Part shown: in pieces, positions 36,217-45,256 of the stretch
How positions within the stretch are numbered: position 1 is the stretch's first letter
Layout of the letters: the number at the start of each line of letters is the position of its first letter
Made by a program: the position numbers and the translations under genes
The notes under the pieces: model-generated
Told to the model about the DNA's origin: nothing
Seen by the model: only the letters and a program-made list of their open reading frames with translations
The model's database searches: none
Assembly: GCF_004152845.1 (NCBI RefSeq)
Contig: NZ_SEON01000009.1
Coordinates: forward strand, 124,001 to 188,000
DNA length: 64,000 nt
Direction: 5' to 3'
Source: Sphingobium fuliginis
Lineage (GTDB): Bacteria > Pseudomonadota > Alphaproteobacteria > Sphingomonadales > Sphingomonadaceae

Positions 36217-38412
36217 TCAGAAGATGCCCAGGAATTTCTTCTTCTGGCTCTTATTTTCGCGGGCATTGCCCTTACCGGCTTCATCCTTGGCCGTGGTGCC
36301 GCGGCCGACATCGTCGCGGGGCTTGCCGCCCTTGGTGCGCTGGGCGGCGGCCGTCGCGCCGGCAAGGACCGGACCGCAGGCGGCGCTCTTCGCATCCCCG
36401 ACATCGACGAAGGCAAGTACCGAGGCAAGCGGCGTGGCCGCTATGCCGAGCGCCGCCGCCGCGCCGCCGCGCGCGACCAGTTCGGGGCTGATCACGTCGA
36501 TGCCCGGCCTGGCGAAATATCCGGTGATGCCGACGGGCGACTGACCCGAGAACAGGCTGAACTTCTTGCCGTCAGCGCGGAAGGCGAGGTCCAGGCTTTC
36601 GTTGCGGAAGGAGAAGCCGCCCCGGCCCAGCATCACATTCTTGCGCGTATCGATGATGATCGGATCGGCGGCGGCCACGCCGTTGCGCACGGTGAAGGCG
36701 ATCAGGCCGCAATTGATCTCCACCGGGTCCTTCAGCTTCTTCTGGAACATCTTGGTGATGAAGGTGCCGATGTCGAGTTCCGCCAGTTGGACGTTGCGCG
36801 CCCACATGGAGCCCGCCGGCAGGATCACGGCGATGCGACCGTTGGACGTGCTGAGCGAATCGTGCAGCGTGTTGCCGAGGCCGGTCATCTGGACGCGCGC
36901 CTTGATCGTGCCGGTGGTGCCGGATTCCTCCACGCCCCAGCGGGAAAGCAGCTTGCCCATGGGCGTAGGAGACAGTCGGATGTCGTAGCTGGTGCGAACG
37001 GGTTCTGTCCGGGCATTGATGCTGATGTCGGAACTGACATGACCGCCCGACATGTCGAATGTCAGCGGCGACAGCCTGAGCAGGCTGCGGTCGAGCGAGA
37101 GCGTCAGGCCGATATTGGACACCGGCAGATTGTCGGCGCGGACCCGGCGGACGTCATAGCGGACGCGCGCATCGAAATTGCGCAGCGCCTCCACTCGCAG
37201 CGGCGCGTCGGGCAGGACGCGCGGCGTGCCGCCCACCGTCTGGATCGCGCCCGCCTTGCCCTGCCTCTCCAGCCGCTGGGGGTCATAGCCGATGAACGGG
37301 CCGACATCGACGATGTCGAGGCTTTGGGTGGCGAGGTCGGCCTTCAGCAGCAGGCGATCGTCGGGCAGGGACACGGTCATGCGCCCCGCCAGGTCGCTGT
37401 CGCCGAAACGGCCCTTGAGATGGGTGAACCGCCACTCCTCGCCAGCCTTGGTCAGCGCGGAGGTAAAGCGATAGGCGCGCGTTTCGGGAATGGCGACGCC
37501 CAGGAAATCGAACAGCCGCGCAAGATTGGGGCCATGGGTGAGCAGGCGCAGGTCCGCCCCCTCGATCTCGGTCGCGCCGGGAAGCGTGCCGCTGACCTCC
37601 AGCACGGTCGCGCCAGCCTCGGCCCGGAGGGCAAGCCTGTTCCGGCCGCCCGTCACCGTCTGGTTGGGCGAGAGCAGGCCGCCGCGCAGCCTGAAGGGGC
37701 GGCCCCGCATCGTGCCGGTGCCGGAAAAGCGCACGTCGCTGGCAAAGCGGGTGTCCTGCGCCTTCACCGTCTCGAATCCGATGTCGGCGTCAAGCTGCAT
37801 GCGGGGGTCGCGATAGCGCAGCGTCGTACCGGCCAGGAGGGCGCGGCGGATCAACGGCAGGTTGAGCGGTTCGCCCTTCCTGCCGGGATCGCCGAAGGTC
37901 CATGTGTTGCTCCTGCCGTCGCGCGACCATTCCAGATCGGCGGCGGCATTGCGCAGTTCGAGCCAGCGGACCTTGTACTTGTCCCCGAAGAGAAGGCTGA
38001 GGGGCGCGATCCGGCTATCGATCAGATCGGCCCGGAAAAAGGCGGGCCGGCTGGCCCAGGGCGTATTGGCGACGGCCATATGCTCGGCGCGGAACTTGAT
38101 CGTGATGGGGTCGAAATAGAGCTGGAAGTCGCCGCCGACGCGCACGGGGCGTTCAAGGCGGTTGCCGAGCATCCGTTCGAAGGGATGCTTGAGGAAGCGG
38201 CCCTTGGTGATGAAGAGCATGAGCCAGAGCGCGAAGAGAATGCCGACGATCCAGAGCAGGATGCGCACCGGCAGGGGGAGCCTTCGCCAGCCCTCTCTGG
38301 CGCGCTGGACATAATGGCCCGTGCCGCGGGGGCGCGGCATTTCGCTTGTCGGCCTATCCGGCCGATCGGGGCTTGCCGGCATGTCCGGCCGGAGGGGATC
38401 GGCGTCGGCCAT
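36217..38412 (-). CDS. AsmA family protein
   Basis: The 731-residue protein has a Pro/Arg/Asp-rich cytoplasmic N-terminus (about 1-50). One membrane helix follows (VRILLWIVGILFALWLMLFI), then a long beta-rich periplasmic part beginning FLKHPFERMLGNRLERPVRV, the usual AsmA opening. C-terminal pieces include GNTLHDSLSTSNGRIAVILP and IALIAFTVRNGVA-like AsmA_2 features. AsmA proteins form bridge-like structures implicated in phospholipid transport to the outer membrane. The last 30 residues are Lys/Gly-rich. It is divergent from rpmI. Confidence 0.88.
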   Translation of the reverse strand: MADADPLRPDMPASPDRPDRPTSEMPRPRGTGHYVQRAREGWRRLPLPVRILLWIVGILFALWLMLFITKGRFLKHPFERMLGNRLERPVRVGGDFQLYFDPITIKFRAEHMAVANTPWASRPAFFRADLIDSRIAPLSLLFGDKYKVRWLELRNAAADLEWSRDGRSNTWTFGDPGRKGEPLNLPLIRRALLAGTTLRYRDPRMQLDADIGFETVKAQDTRFASDVRFSGTGTMRGRPFRLRGGLLSPNQTVTGGRNRLALRAEAGATVLEVSGTLPGATEIEGADLRLLTHGPNLARLFDFLGVAIPETRAYRFTSALTKAGEEWRFTHLKGRFGDSDLAGRMTVSLPDDRLLLKADLATQSLDIVDVGPFIGYDPQRLERQGKAGAIQTVGGTPRVLPDAPLRVEALRNFDARVRYDVRRVRADNLPVSNIGLTLSLDRSLLRLSPLTFDMSGGHVSSDISINARTEPVRTSYDIRLSPTPMGKLLSRWGVEESGTTGTIKARVQMTGLGNTLHDSLSTSNGRIAVILPAGSMWARNVQLAELDIGTFITKMFQKKLKDPVEINCGLIAFTVRNGVAAADPIIIDTRKNVMLGRGGFSFRNESLDLAFRADGKKFSLFSGQSPVGITGYFARPGIDVISPELVARGGAAAALGIAATPLASVLAFVDVGDAKSAACGPVLAGATAAAQRTKGGKPRDDVGRGTTAKDEAGKGNARENKSQKKKFLGIF

Positions 38413-38570
38413 GGCGGTTCAACGCCGATCCGCCTTTTTGGGTCCGAATCGCTTGCGTTCGGGGATGCTTCCGACTATGGGCCGCCCTTCGCGATATTTG
38501 GAAGGACCGCCCGGCTAACTAGGGCTGCCGTGGCTGTCCGTAATCGTCGCGCTTTGAAAAGGAGACGAAA

Positions 38571-38774
38571 ATGCCCAAGCTCAAGACCAAGAGCGGTGTG
38601 AAGAAGCGCTTCAAGTTCACCGCTTCCGGCAAGGTCAAGCACGGCGTCGCTGGCAAGCGTCACCGCCTGATCAGCCACAATGCGAAATATATCCGCCAGA
38701 ATCGCGGCACCTCGGTCATGTCCGACGCCGACGTGGCCCATGTGCGCCTCTGGGCGCCCTATGGCCTGAAGTAA
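38571..38774 (+). CDS. rpmI: 50S ribosomal protein L35
   Basis: The 67-residue basic protein reads [19 protein letters not shown] and contains [17 protein letters not shown], the standard L35 pattern. GGAGACGAAA precedes the ATG. rplT follows after 14 bases. infC, normally the first gene of this operon, is not upstream; a divergent AsmA gene is there instead. Confidence 0.97.
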   Translation: MPKLKTKSGVKKRFKFTASGKVKHGVAGKRHRLISHNAKYIRQNRGTSVMSDADVAHVRLWAPYGLK

Positions 38775-38788
38775 GGGAGGGCTGACCA

Positions 38789-39151
38789 ATGGCACGTGTC
38801 AAGCGTGGTACGACCACCAAGGCGAAGCATAAGAGGATATTGGATCAGGCGAAGGGCTATTATGGCCGTCGCAAGAACACGATCCGCATCGCCCGTCAGG
38901 CCGTCGAAAAGGCCGGCCAGTACGCCTATCGCGACCGCAAGGTCAAGAAGCGGACCTTCCGCGGCCTGTGGATCCAGCGCATCAACGCCGGTGTCCGCGC
39001 CGAGGGCCTGACCTATTCGCAGTTCATGCACGGCCTGAAGCTGGCCGGCGTGGATCTGGACCGCAAGGTCCTGGCCGACATTGCGATGCACGAAGGCGAG
39101 GCGTTTAGCGCCATCATCGCCCAGGCGAAGGCTGCGCTGCCCGCGGCCTGA
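38789..39151 (+). CDS. rplT: 50S ribosomal protein L20
   Basis: The 120-residue product starts [17 protein letters not shown] and has [40 protein letters not shown] and [20 protein letters not shown]. This is a full-length L20, needed early in 50S assembly and in other bacteria a repressor of its own operon. A terminator lies about 30 bases downstream, so pheS-pheT, usually linked, are transcribed separately here. Confidence 0.98.
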   Translation: MARVKRGTTTKAKHKRILDQAKGYYGRRKNTIRIARQAVEKAGQYAYRDRKVKKRTFRGLWIQRINAGVRAEGLTYSQFMHGLKLAGVDLDRKVLADIAMHEGEAFSAIIAQAKAALPAA

Positions 39152-39177
39152 GCTTAGAACGGTCGCAAGATCGTCCA

Positions 39178-39214
39178 AAGGGGCGCCGGGGCAGATGCCT
39201 TCGGCGCCCTTTTT
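39178..39214 (+). terminator. Intrinsic terminator after rplT
   Basis: GGGCGCCG (39181-39188) pairs with CGGCGCCC (39202-39209), followed by TTTTTGATT. It is located 27 bases after the rplT stop. Confidence 0.75.
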
Positions 39215-39240
39215 GATTGGCGTGAACCCCCATCTCCGCT

Positions 39241-39333
39241 CACCCTGGGCGAAGTCGAAGGTTCTGCTGAGCCGCAGGCGAACGGTTTCGCCAGGCTCAA
39301 GCGCTGGCTTCGGCTTCGCTCAGCCCGAACGGT
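39241..39333. repeat. Inverted pair of extragenic repeats before lysE
   Basis: CCCTGGGCGAAGTCGAAGG (from 39243) and, in the opposite sense, CTTCGGCTTCGCTCAGCCCG (from 39309) form an inverted pair separated by about 45 bases. The family resembles the common sphingomonad extragenic element CTGAGCGAAGTCGAAG. Single relatives are at 5.66 and 30.25 kb. The pair ends 19 bases before the lysE ATG. Confidence 0.55.
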
Positions 39334-39351
39334 ATTGAAGGAATATCCCTC

Positions 39352-39972
39352 ATGTCGCTGCATGTCTGGTGGCTCTATGTCACGGCGGTCTTCCTGATCT
39401 CGGCCACGCCGGGACCGAACATGCTGCATGTGATGACGCAGAGCATTCATCATGGCCCGCGTCGGGCGCTTGCCACCATGGCCGGGCTGATGAGCGCGAT
39501 CCTGCTGTGCCTGATCGCCTCCGCGCTGGGGCTGGGGGCGTTGCTGAAAGCCTCTCCGCGCCTGTTCGACGGGTTGCGCTATGCAGGTGTCGCCTATCTG
39601 ATCTGGCTGGGCGTCAAGGCCTGGCGCGCGCCGGTGGGTGAAGCAGGCGAGGTGGGCGCCACGCGGGCGCGGTCGCTGCGGGCGCTCTATGGCACCGGGT
39701 TGCTCACCGGCCTCAGCAATCCCAAGCTCATCATCTTCGCGGCCGCGCTGTTTCCGCAGTTCATCGATACCGATCGGCCCTTTGCGGTGCAGCTGGGCAT
39801 ATTGGTGGCGAGCTTCGTCGCCATCGAGTTCGGCTGGCAGTGCGTCTATGCGCTGGGGGGCATGAAGCTCGCCCGCTGGTTGGCGCCCGCGAACCGGCAG
39901 CGGTTGTTCAACCGGGGAACGGGGCTGATGTTCATCGGCTTCGGCGGGGCGTTGCTGGGGGCGCGGGCGTAA
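39352..39972 (+). CDS. LysE family translocator
   Basis: The 206-residue membrane protein has six hydrophobic helices and the family start VFLISATPGPNMLHVMTQSI, then ALATMAGLMSAILLCLIASA, YAGVAYLIWLGVKAWR and GLSNPKLIIFAAALFPQF. LysE/RhtB-type proteins export amino acids or related small molecules. The substrate is unknown. It lies between rplT and pheS together with the GIY-YIG unit, in a position where rplT and pheST are often adjacent, so it was probably inserted there. Confidence 0.92.
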   Translation: MSLHVWWLYVTAVFLISATPGPNMLHVMTQSIHHGPRRALATMAGLMSAILLCLIASALGLGALLKASPRLFDGLRYAGVAYLIWLGVKAWRAPVGEAGEVGATRARSLRALYGTGLLTGLSNPKLIIFAAALFPQFIDTDRPFAVQLGILVASFVAIEFGWQCVYALGGMKLARWLAPANRQRLFNRGTGLMFIGFGGALLGARA

Positions 39973-39990
39973 GTCCCCGCTTTTCCACCT

Positions 39991-40382
39991 CGTCATTCCC
40001 GCGAAAGCGGGAACCCATCTCCCGAGGAATGCATGAAACGCGAAATCAGCCCAACGGTCTACATATTGGCGAGCCGCCGAAATGGGACGCTGTACACCGG
40101 CGTTACCTCCGACCTTGTAAAGCGTCTATACGAACATCGAAACGGCTTGATTGAAGGCTTCACGAGCGACTACGGCGTCAAGCGCCTTGTCTGGTTCGAA
40201 ATGCATGACGCGATCGATGGCGCGATATTGCGGGAAAAGCGGATCAAGAAATGGAACAGGCAATGGAAGATCGAGCTGATCGAGGCTGGAAATCCCGAAT
40301 GGGATGATCTGGCCCTGGCTTTCGGCTTTGAACCCCTCCGCGAGAGGGCAGGAGATGGGTTCCCGCTTTCGCGGGAATGACG
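39991..40382 (+). mobile_element. Putative GIY-YIG/REP mobile unit bounded by perfect 32-bp inverted repeats
   Basis: The left arm 39991-40022 and right arm 40351-40382 are perfect inverse complements over 32 bases; the right arm begins GGAGATGGGTTCCCGCTTTC. The match stops exactly at these limits. Each arm contains its own hairpin (TCCCGC-GAAA-GCGGGA) plus a tail CCCATCTCC pointing inward. The arms enclose a single GIY-YIG nuclease gene starting 10 bases inside. Its last nine codons and stop lie within the right arm. A gene-less pair of the same design lies at 56691-56781. The mobile interpretation is inference. Confidence 0.5.
40033..40380 (+). CDS. GIY-YIG superfamily endonuclease, small stand-alone type
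   Basis: The 115-residue protein is a one-domain nuclease of the UPF0213/YhbQ-like group. It has [20 protein letters not shown] (the GIY...YIG equivalents are VYI and YTG), the arginine helix [10 protein letters not shown] and the metal-binding glutamate in [16 protein letters not shown] conserved tail follows ([11 protein letters not shown]). Residues 107-115 (DGFPLSRE and stop) are encoded by the right 32-bp repeat arm, so gene end and repeat are physically fused. The reading frame is intact. Possible roles are DNA nicking or structure-specific cleavage. Confidence 0.9.
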   Translation: MKREISPTVYILASRRNGTLYTGVTSDLVKRLYEHRNGLIEGFTSDYGVKRLVWFEMHDAIDGAILREKRIKKWNRQWKIELIEAGNPEWDDLALAFGFEPLRERAGDGFPLSRE

Positions 40383-40402
40383 GGAAAGTGGAACGACGTT
40401 CG

Positions 40403-41506
40403 ATGACTGAGATTGCCAATCTGAAAGCCGGCCTGATCGCGGATATTGCCGCCGCCGACACGCTCGACGCGCTGGAGGCGCTGCGGGTCGGCGCCTTGGG
40501 CAAGAATGGCGTGGTGACGGGGTTGCTCAAGACGCTGGGCCCGATGAGCCCGGAGGAGCGGCTGGAGAAAGGCCCCCCGATCCAGGATTTGCGGGAGAGC
40601 GTGACGGCGGCGCTGGCGGAAAGGAAGGCGGCGCTGGAGCAGGCGGCGCTCGATGCGAAGCTTGCGGCCGAGAAGATCGACATGACCCTGCCCGCCGACA
40701 CCGGTCCACAGGGGTCCGTGCATCCGGTCAGCCAGGTGATGGACGAACTGGCGGAGATTTTCGCCGATCTGGGCTTCTCCGTGGCGACGGGGCCGGAGAT
40801 CGAGGACGACTGGCATAATTTCACCGCGCTCAACATTCCGGAGACGCATCCGGCGCGGGCGATGCACGACACTTTCTACTTCCCCGACACCACCGATGGG
40901 AATGGGGACGGGAAGAAGATGCTGCTGCGCACCCACACCTCCCCCGTGCAGATCCGGACCATGATGAACGGCGAACCGCCGATCCGCATCATCGCGCCGG
41001 GCCGCGTCTATCGGTCGGACAGCGACGCGACGCATACGCCGATGTTCCATCAGATCGAGGGGCTGGTGATCGACAAGGGCATCACGCTCGGTCATCTCAA
41101 ATGGACGCTGGAGACTTTCCTGAAGGCCTTTTTCGAGCGCGACGACATCGTCCTGCGCCTGCGGCCCAGCTATTTCCCCTTCACCGAACCTTCGGTGGAG
41201 GTCGACGTCGGCTATACGCTGGTGAACGGCCAGCGGGTGATCGGGGGCGACGGCGACGCGCCGGGTGGCGGCTGGCTGGAGGTGCTGGGCAGCGGCATGG
41301 TGAACCGGCGGGTGATCGAGGCCTGCGGGCTCGATCCGGATGAATGGCAGGGCTTTGCCTTCGGGACGGGCGTCGACCGGCTCGCCATGCTGAAATATGG
41401 GATGAACGACTTGCGCGCTTTCTTCGACGGCGATCTGCGCTGGCTGAAACATTATGGCTTTTCGGCGCTGGATGTGCCCACTTTGAGCGGGGGAGTGGGC
41501 GCATGA
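40403..41506 (+). CDS. pheS: Phenylalanyl-tRNA synthetase alpha subunit
   Basis: PheS is the catalytic subunit of the alpha2-beta2 synthetase. The 367-residue product from ATG 40403 has an N-terminal coiled coil (about 5-85) that binds tRNA. The class II catalytic domain has [71 protein letters not shown] and [14 protein letters not shown]. Its start lies 20 bases beyond the right arm of the GIY-YIG unit. The stop overlaps pheT as ATGA. Confidence 0.97.
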   Translation: MTEIANLKAGLIADIAAADTLDALEALRVGALGKNGVVTGLLKTLGPMSPEERLEKGPPIQDLRESVTAALAERKAALEQAALDAKLAAEKIDMTLPADTGPQGSVHPVSQVMDELAEIFADLGFSVATGPEIEDDWHNFTALNIPETHPARAMHDTFYFPDTTDGNGDGKKMLLRTHTSPVQIRTMMNGEPPIRIIAPGRVYRSDSDATHTPMFHQIEGLVIDKGITLGHLKWTLETFLKAFFERDDIVLRLRPSYFPFTEPSVEVDVGYTLVNGQRVIGGDGDAPGGGWLEVLGSGMVNRRVIEACGLDPDEWQGFAFGTGVDRLAMLKYGMNDLRAFFDGDLRWLKHYGFSALDVPTLSGGVGA

Positions 41507-43917
41507 AGTTCACGCTGAGCTGGCTCAAGACGCATCTTAATAGCGATGCCGACCTGCCGACGATCCTCAAGGGGCTGACGAACATCGGTCTTGAGGTCGA
41601 GGGCGCGGAGAATCCGGCGGAGAAGCTGGGCGCCTTCCGCATTGCGAAGGTGCTGACGGCGGAGCGTCATCCGCAGGCGGACAAGCTGCAGGTGCTGACC
41701 GTGGATGCGGGCGACGGCCCGTTGCAGGTGGTCTGCGGCGCTCCCAATGCGCGGGCCGGGCTGGTCGGCGTGTTCGGGACCGAGGGCGCGGTGGTGCCGG
41801 TCAACGGCATGGTGCTGAAAAAGACCGCCATTCGCGGCGTCGAATCCAACGGCATGATGTGCTCGTTCCGGGAGCTGGAACTGGGCGAGGATCATGACGG
41901 GATCATCGAACTCAGCGCCGATGCGCCGGTGGGACGGGTCTATGCGGAATGGGCGGGGCTGGACGATCCGGTCATCGACGTGTCGATCACGCCCAACCGG
42001 CAGGACTGCATGGGCGTGCGCGGCATCGCGCGCGACCTGGCGGCGGCGGGGCTGGGCACGCTGAACGCGCTGATCGTGCCAACGATCGAGGCCGCCGGGC
42101 CCGGACCGGACGTGCGGATCGAGGATGCGGAGGGCTGCCCCGCCTTCTTCGCCCGGACAGTGCGCGGCGTGAAGAACGGCAGCTCGCCCGAATGGATGGC
42201 GAAGCAGTTGAAGGCCATCGGGCAGAAGCCGATCAGCACGCTGGTCGACATCACCAATTACATCATGATCGATCTGGGCCGGCCGCTGCACGTCTATGAC
42301 ATGGCGACGCTCAAGGGCGGGCTGGTGGCGCGGCGCGGCAGACCGGGCGAGCAGGTGCTGGCGCTGAACGGCAAGACCTACACGGTCGATGAGAGCATGA
42401 CCGTGATCGCCGACGACGAAGCGGTGCACGACATTGGCGGCATCATGGGCGGCGAGCATTCGGGCGCCACGGAAGCCACGACCGACGTGCTGATCGAATG
42501 CGCCTATTTCACGCCGGAACGGATCGCGGTGACGGGGCAGAAGCTGGGGCTGACCAGCGACGCGCGCGGACGGTTCGAGCGTGGGGTGGACCCGGCCTTC
42601 CTGGACGACGGCCTGTCGATAGCGACCTATCTGGTGACGCATCTGTGCGGCGGCAGCGCCAGCGAGGCGACGCGCGCCGGCAGTCCGCCGCTGGCCGTGA
42701 AGACCGTGACCTACGATCCGGCGCAATGCCTGGCGCTTGCCGGCGTCGACGTCGCGGATTCGGAGCAGAAACGCATTCTTGAAAGCCTGGGATTCGAGGT
42801 GGAAGGCAATGACGCCACCTTCGAATATCAGGACGGCGTGCCGGTCACGACCCCTGCCACATGGACCGTGACGGTGCCGAGCTGGCGGCGTGATGTCGAC
42901 GGCTGGCCCGACATCGTCGAGGAGGTGGTGCGCATCGTCGGGCTGGATCAGGTGCCCTCCACCCCCCTGCCCCGCGCCCCCGGCGTCGCCAAGCCGACCG
43001 CCACGCCGGAACAGGCCATCGAACGGCGCGTGCGCCGGACGGCGGCGGCGCGTGGGCTGGCCGAAGCGGTCAACTGGTCCTTCATTTCGGAGAGGGAGGC
43101 CGCCGCGGTCGGCGGCGGGGCATGGACCCTCGCCAACCCGATTTCGGAGGATCTGAAGGTCATGCGTCCTTCCCTGCTGCCCGGTCTGCTTTCGGCCACG
43201 CGGCGGAATGTGGACCGCGGCGCGGCTTCGGTGCGGTTGTTCGAGCTGGGCCGCCGCTATCTGGCGGACAAGGAGCGGCCGACCGTCGGCTTCGTGCTGG
43301 CGGGCGAGAAGGTGGCGCGGGGCTGGCAGACCGGGAAGGCGCAGCCCTTCTCCGCCTTCGACGCCAAGGGCGAGGCGATCGCGCTGCTCACCGCCGCGGG
43401 CGCGCCCGTCGCCAATCTCCAGAGCTTCGGCGAGGCCTCGGGCGCCTATCATCCGGGCCAGTCGGGCACGTTGCGGCTGGGGCCGAAAACGGTTCTGGCG
43501 GAGTTCGGCGTGCTGCATCCCAGCCTCGCCAGGCAGTTCGGGCTGACCGGCGCGGTGGTCGCGGGCGAGATCTTCCTCGACGCGATCCCCGCCCGACGGG
43601 CCAGCGGCTTCATGCGCCCGCCCTATGCGCCGCCAGCCTTGCAGGCGGTGAAACGCGATTTCGCGTTCCTCGTCGATCAGACTGTCGAAGCCGACGCACT
43701 GGTCCGTGCGGTCAGGAACGCGGACAAGAAAGCGATCGTTGACGCGCGGCTGTTCGACGTCTTCGTCGGCCCCGGCGTGGATGAGGGCAAGAAGAGCCTT
43801 GCCGTCGAGATCACGCTGCAACCCGGCGACAAGAGCTTTTCCCAGGAAGAGCTGGACGCGATCAGCGCGGCCGTGGTGAAGGCGGCGGAAAAGCTGGGCG
43901 GCACTCTGCGGGGATGA
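41503..43917 (+). CDS. pheT: Phenylalanyl-tRNA synthetase beta subunit
   Basis: The 804-residue product starts [12 protein letters not shown]. The N-terminal tRNA-binding OB domain is at about 40-155 ([27 protein letters not shown]). The B3/B4 editing domain is in the middle ([24 protein letters not shown]). B5 is at about 395-475 ([20 protein letters not shown]), followed by the catalytic-like core and a C-terminal ferredoxin-fold anticodon-binding domain ([20 protein letters not shown]). It overlaps both pheS and the next gene by ATGA. Confidence 0.97.
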   Translation: MKFTLSWLKTHLNSDADLPTILKGLTNIGLEVEGAENPAEKLGAFRIAKVLTAERHPQADKLQVLTVDAGDGPLQVVCGAPNARAGLVGVFGTEGAVVPVNGMVLKKTAIRGVESNGMMCSFRELELGEDHDGIIELSADAPVGRVYAEWAGLDDPVIDVSITPNRQDCMGVRGIARDLAAAGLGTLNALIVPTIEAAGPGPDVRIEDAEGCPAFFARTVRGVKNGSSPEWMAKQLKAIGQKPISTLVDITNYIMIDLGRPLHVYDMATLKGGLVARRGRPGEQVLALNGKTYTVDESMTVIADDEAVHDIGGIMGGEHSGATEATTDVLIECAYFTPERIAVTGQKLGLTSDARGRFERGVDPAFLDDGLSIATYLVTHLCGGSASEATRAGSPPLAVKTVTYDPAQCLALAGVDVADSEQKRILESLGFEVEGNDATFEYQDGVPVTTPATWTVTVPSWRRDVDGWPDIVEEVVRIVGLDQVPSTPLPRAPGVAKPTATPEQAIERRVRRTAAARGLAEAVNWSFISEREAAAVGGGAWTLANPISEDLKVMRPSLLPGLLSATRRNVDRGAASVRLFELGRRYLADKERPTVGFVLAGEKVARGWQTGKAQPFSAFDAKGEAIALLTAAGAPVANLQSFGEASGAYHPGQSGTLRLGPKTVLAEFGVLHPSLARQFGLTGAVVAGEIFLDAIPARRASGFMRPPYAPPALQAVKRDFAFLVDQTVEADALVRAVRNADKKAIVDARLFDVFVGPGVDEGKKSLAVEITLQPGDKSFSQEELDAISAAVVKAAEKLGGTLRG

Positions 43918-44624
43918 GGCTGTTCGCCGGGATCGAGGGGAAAGCGCGGCTTGCCGGTCTCTTCCTTCTCGGCGGCATGGCGGCGCGCGGCGTGGGTGAG
44001 GCCATGATCCGCGCCGCTCTGGTCGTGCCCGGTTCCGGGCGGGAAACGGCGCGGAACATAAAGGACTTTCCCTGGGCCTATCGCGCGGCGGAGGCGACCG
44101 ATCTGGCGATGGCTTGCGCCATGCTGGGGGCGACCGTCCTGCTTTATGCGCTGTTCGCGCCGGGCGGGAGGCATGTTGCGCGGATGGCGGCTTCGCTTTC
44201 CGTCATCGGCATTGCGACGCTGGGGGCAGGCAGCCTGCTCTCCATCGCGCCGCTCATCCTGCTGGACGGGGCGCCGCATCCGGGCATCGGCATGGCGCAG
44301 ACCTATTCGCTCGTGGAACTGACGCTGCTGCTGCGGGATCAGGTTCAACACGTCGCACGCATCTTCCTGGGGCTGTATCTGCTGCTGATCGGTCTGCTGG
44401 CTTTCCGCTCGCGGCGGTTTCCCCGCGCATTGGGCGCGGCGCTGATGTTCGGCGGCTCGGTACAGGCGGTGGCGCGCCTGATGGCGCTGATCGCGCCGGA
44501 CCTGGCCGACGCGACGGTGATTCAGGCGGACATCGTGGCGGTGCTGGCGGAGGCGGTCTTCGCGCTATGGCTTATTTTTTCGGCTCGTCGGCCTTTTCCT
44601 GCGCCGTCGGCGGCGGACTCATGA
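43914..44624 (+). CDS. DUF4386-like membrane protein
   Basis: The 236-residue protein has six predicted helices and a pattern close to DUF4386: RLAGLFLLGGMAARGVGEAM, YRAAEATDLAMACAMLGATV, LLRDQVQHVARIFLGLYLLL and a late FGGSVQAVARLMALIAP. Function is unknown. It overlaps the pheT stop as ATGA, so it may be co-translated with pheT. Its last 53 bases overlap a gene on the opposite strand. Confidence 0.72.
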   Translation: MRLFAGIEGKARLAGLFLLGGMAARGVGEAMIRAALVVPGSGRETARNIKDFPWAYRAAEATDLAMACAMLGATVLLYALFAPGGRHVARMAASLSVIGIATLGAGSLLSIAPLILLDGAPHPGIGMAQTYSLVELTLLLRDQVQHVARIFLGLYLLLIGLLAFRSRRFPRALGAALMFGGSVQAVARLMALIAPDLADATVIQADIVAVLAEAVFALWLIFSARRPFPAPSAADS

Positions 44625-45096
44625 TCTTGCAACCCTTGGCGTCGGCCAGGCCGCGCAAATAGCCGCGCCGGGCTATGCCGGCGGTGACGGCGGCTTCCAG
44701 ACGACGCTCGGCAGGGGCCGCGCCGCTGATCTCCCGCACGAGGCCGCGAAAGGGAATGATCGAATTGACGATCGTCTTGCCGACGGCTTCGGCTATCTTG
44801 CCGGTGCGGTTCTCATTCGCCTTCTGCCCCACGGTGAAGTCGGGGCCAAGCACCGCGTTGAGTTCTTCGAGCGAGGTCTTGAGCGCCTTGCAGCTCCGCA
44901 AGGGCGGGCGCTTATAGGGGTCTTCGACCGCCTGCTGGAGCACATCGGGAATCTTGTCCTTGTCGATGCCGACATCCCGCGCGGGCTGGGTCGCGATGGT
45001 GCCCGCCTTCTTCAACGTGTCGTCCTTCTTCTCCTGTTCCTGCGCCAGAGCGCCCGTCGAACAGAGCAGCAGCGCAGCCACGCCGATCCATTTCAT
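44572..45096 (-). CDS. Secreted protein of unknown function
   Basis: The 174-residue product has a signal peptide (MKWIGVAALLLCSTGALAQ) and a Lys/Asp/Glu-rich stretch (EQEKKDDTLKKAGTIATQP). A conserved-looking middle follows (LRSCKALKTSLEELNAVLGP and IVNSIIPFRGLVREISGAAP), then RGYLRGLADAKGCKIM. Two cysteines (SCKAL, GCKIM) may form a disulfide in the periplasm. I recognise no family. GGGAGAAATC precedes the start. It overlaps the DUF4386 gene tail to tail by 53 bases. Confidence 0.75.
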   Translation of the reverse strand: MKWIGVAALLLCSTGALAQEQEKKDDTLKKAGTIATQPARDVGIDKDKIPDVLQQAVEDPYKRPPLRSCKALKTSLEELNAVLGPDFTVGQKANENRTGKIAEAVGKTIVNSIIPFRGLVREISGAAPAERRLEAAVTAGIARRGYLRGLADAKGCKIMSPPPTAQEKADEPKK

Positions 45097-45181
45097 CCGA
45101 TTTCTCCCTGCTGCTTCTTCAACCCCTTGAGACTGGGCGTGGTTCCGCGCAGGCCTGGCCGCTCCGGACTCTTTCTTTTCC

Positions 45182-45230
45182 GCGATTTCCTGACCGGCGG
45201 TCGGTTCCGGTCGCCGGGAAATCGCTCTAT
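45182..45230 (+). promoter_or_regulatory. 44-nt hairpin element plus TCTAT upstream of the aldose epimerase
   Basis: GCGATTTCC (from 45182) and GGGAAATCGC (ending 45225) form the outer stem, with inner GACCGGCGG/GTCGCCGG complementarity, a central GTTCC and a trailing TCTAT. It matches the purH and hisN elements in size and core. It ends 26 bases before the ATG. Confidence 0.5.
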
Positions 45231-45256
45231 GCCGGACGGCAAGGAGATTGCAGCAT

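Noticed and set aside
36166-38601. 811-codon open frame opposite the AsmA gene
   Set aside because: Covers a well-supported AsmA gene on the other strand; its protein has no recognisable domain and shows shadow-type composition.
40304-40402. Longer pheS starting inside the GIY-YIG gene
   Set aside because: The extension would be encoded by the repeat arm and is not PheS-like; ATG 40403 gives the usual PheS N-terminus.
41452-43821. 789-codon open frame opposite pheT
   Set aside because: pheT is unmistakable on the plus strand; the antisense frame is a codon-bias artefact.
44572-44624. Frameshift or truncation at the DUF4386 / secreted-protein junction
   Set aside because: Both frames are intact to their stops; this is a simple convergent overlap.
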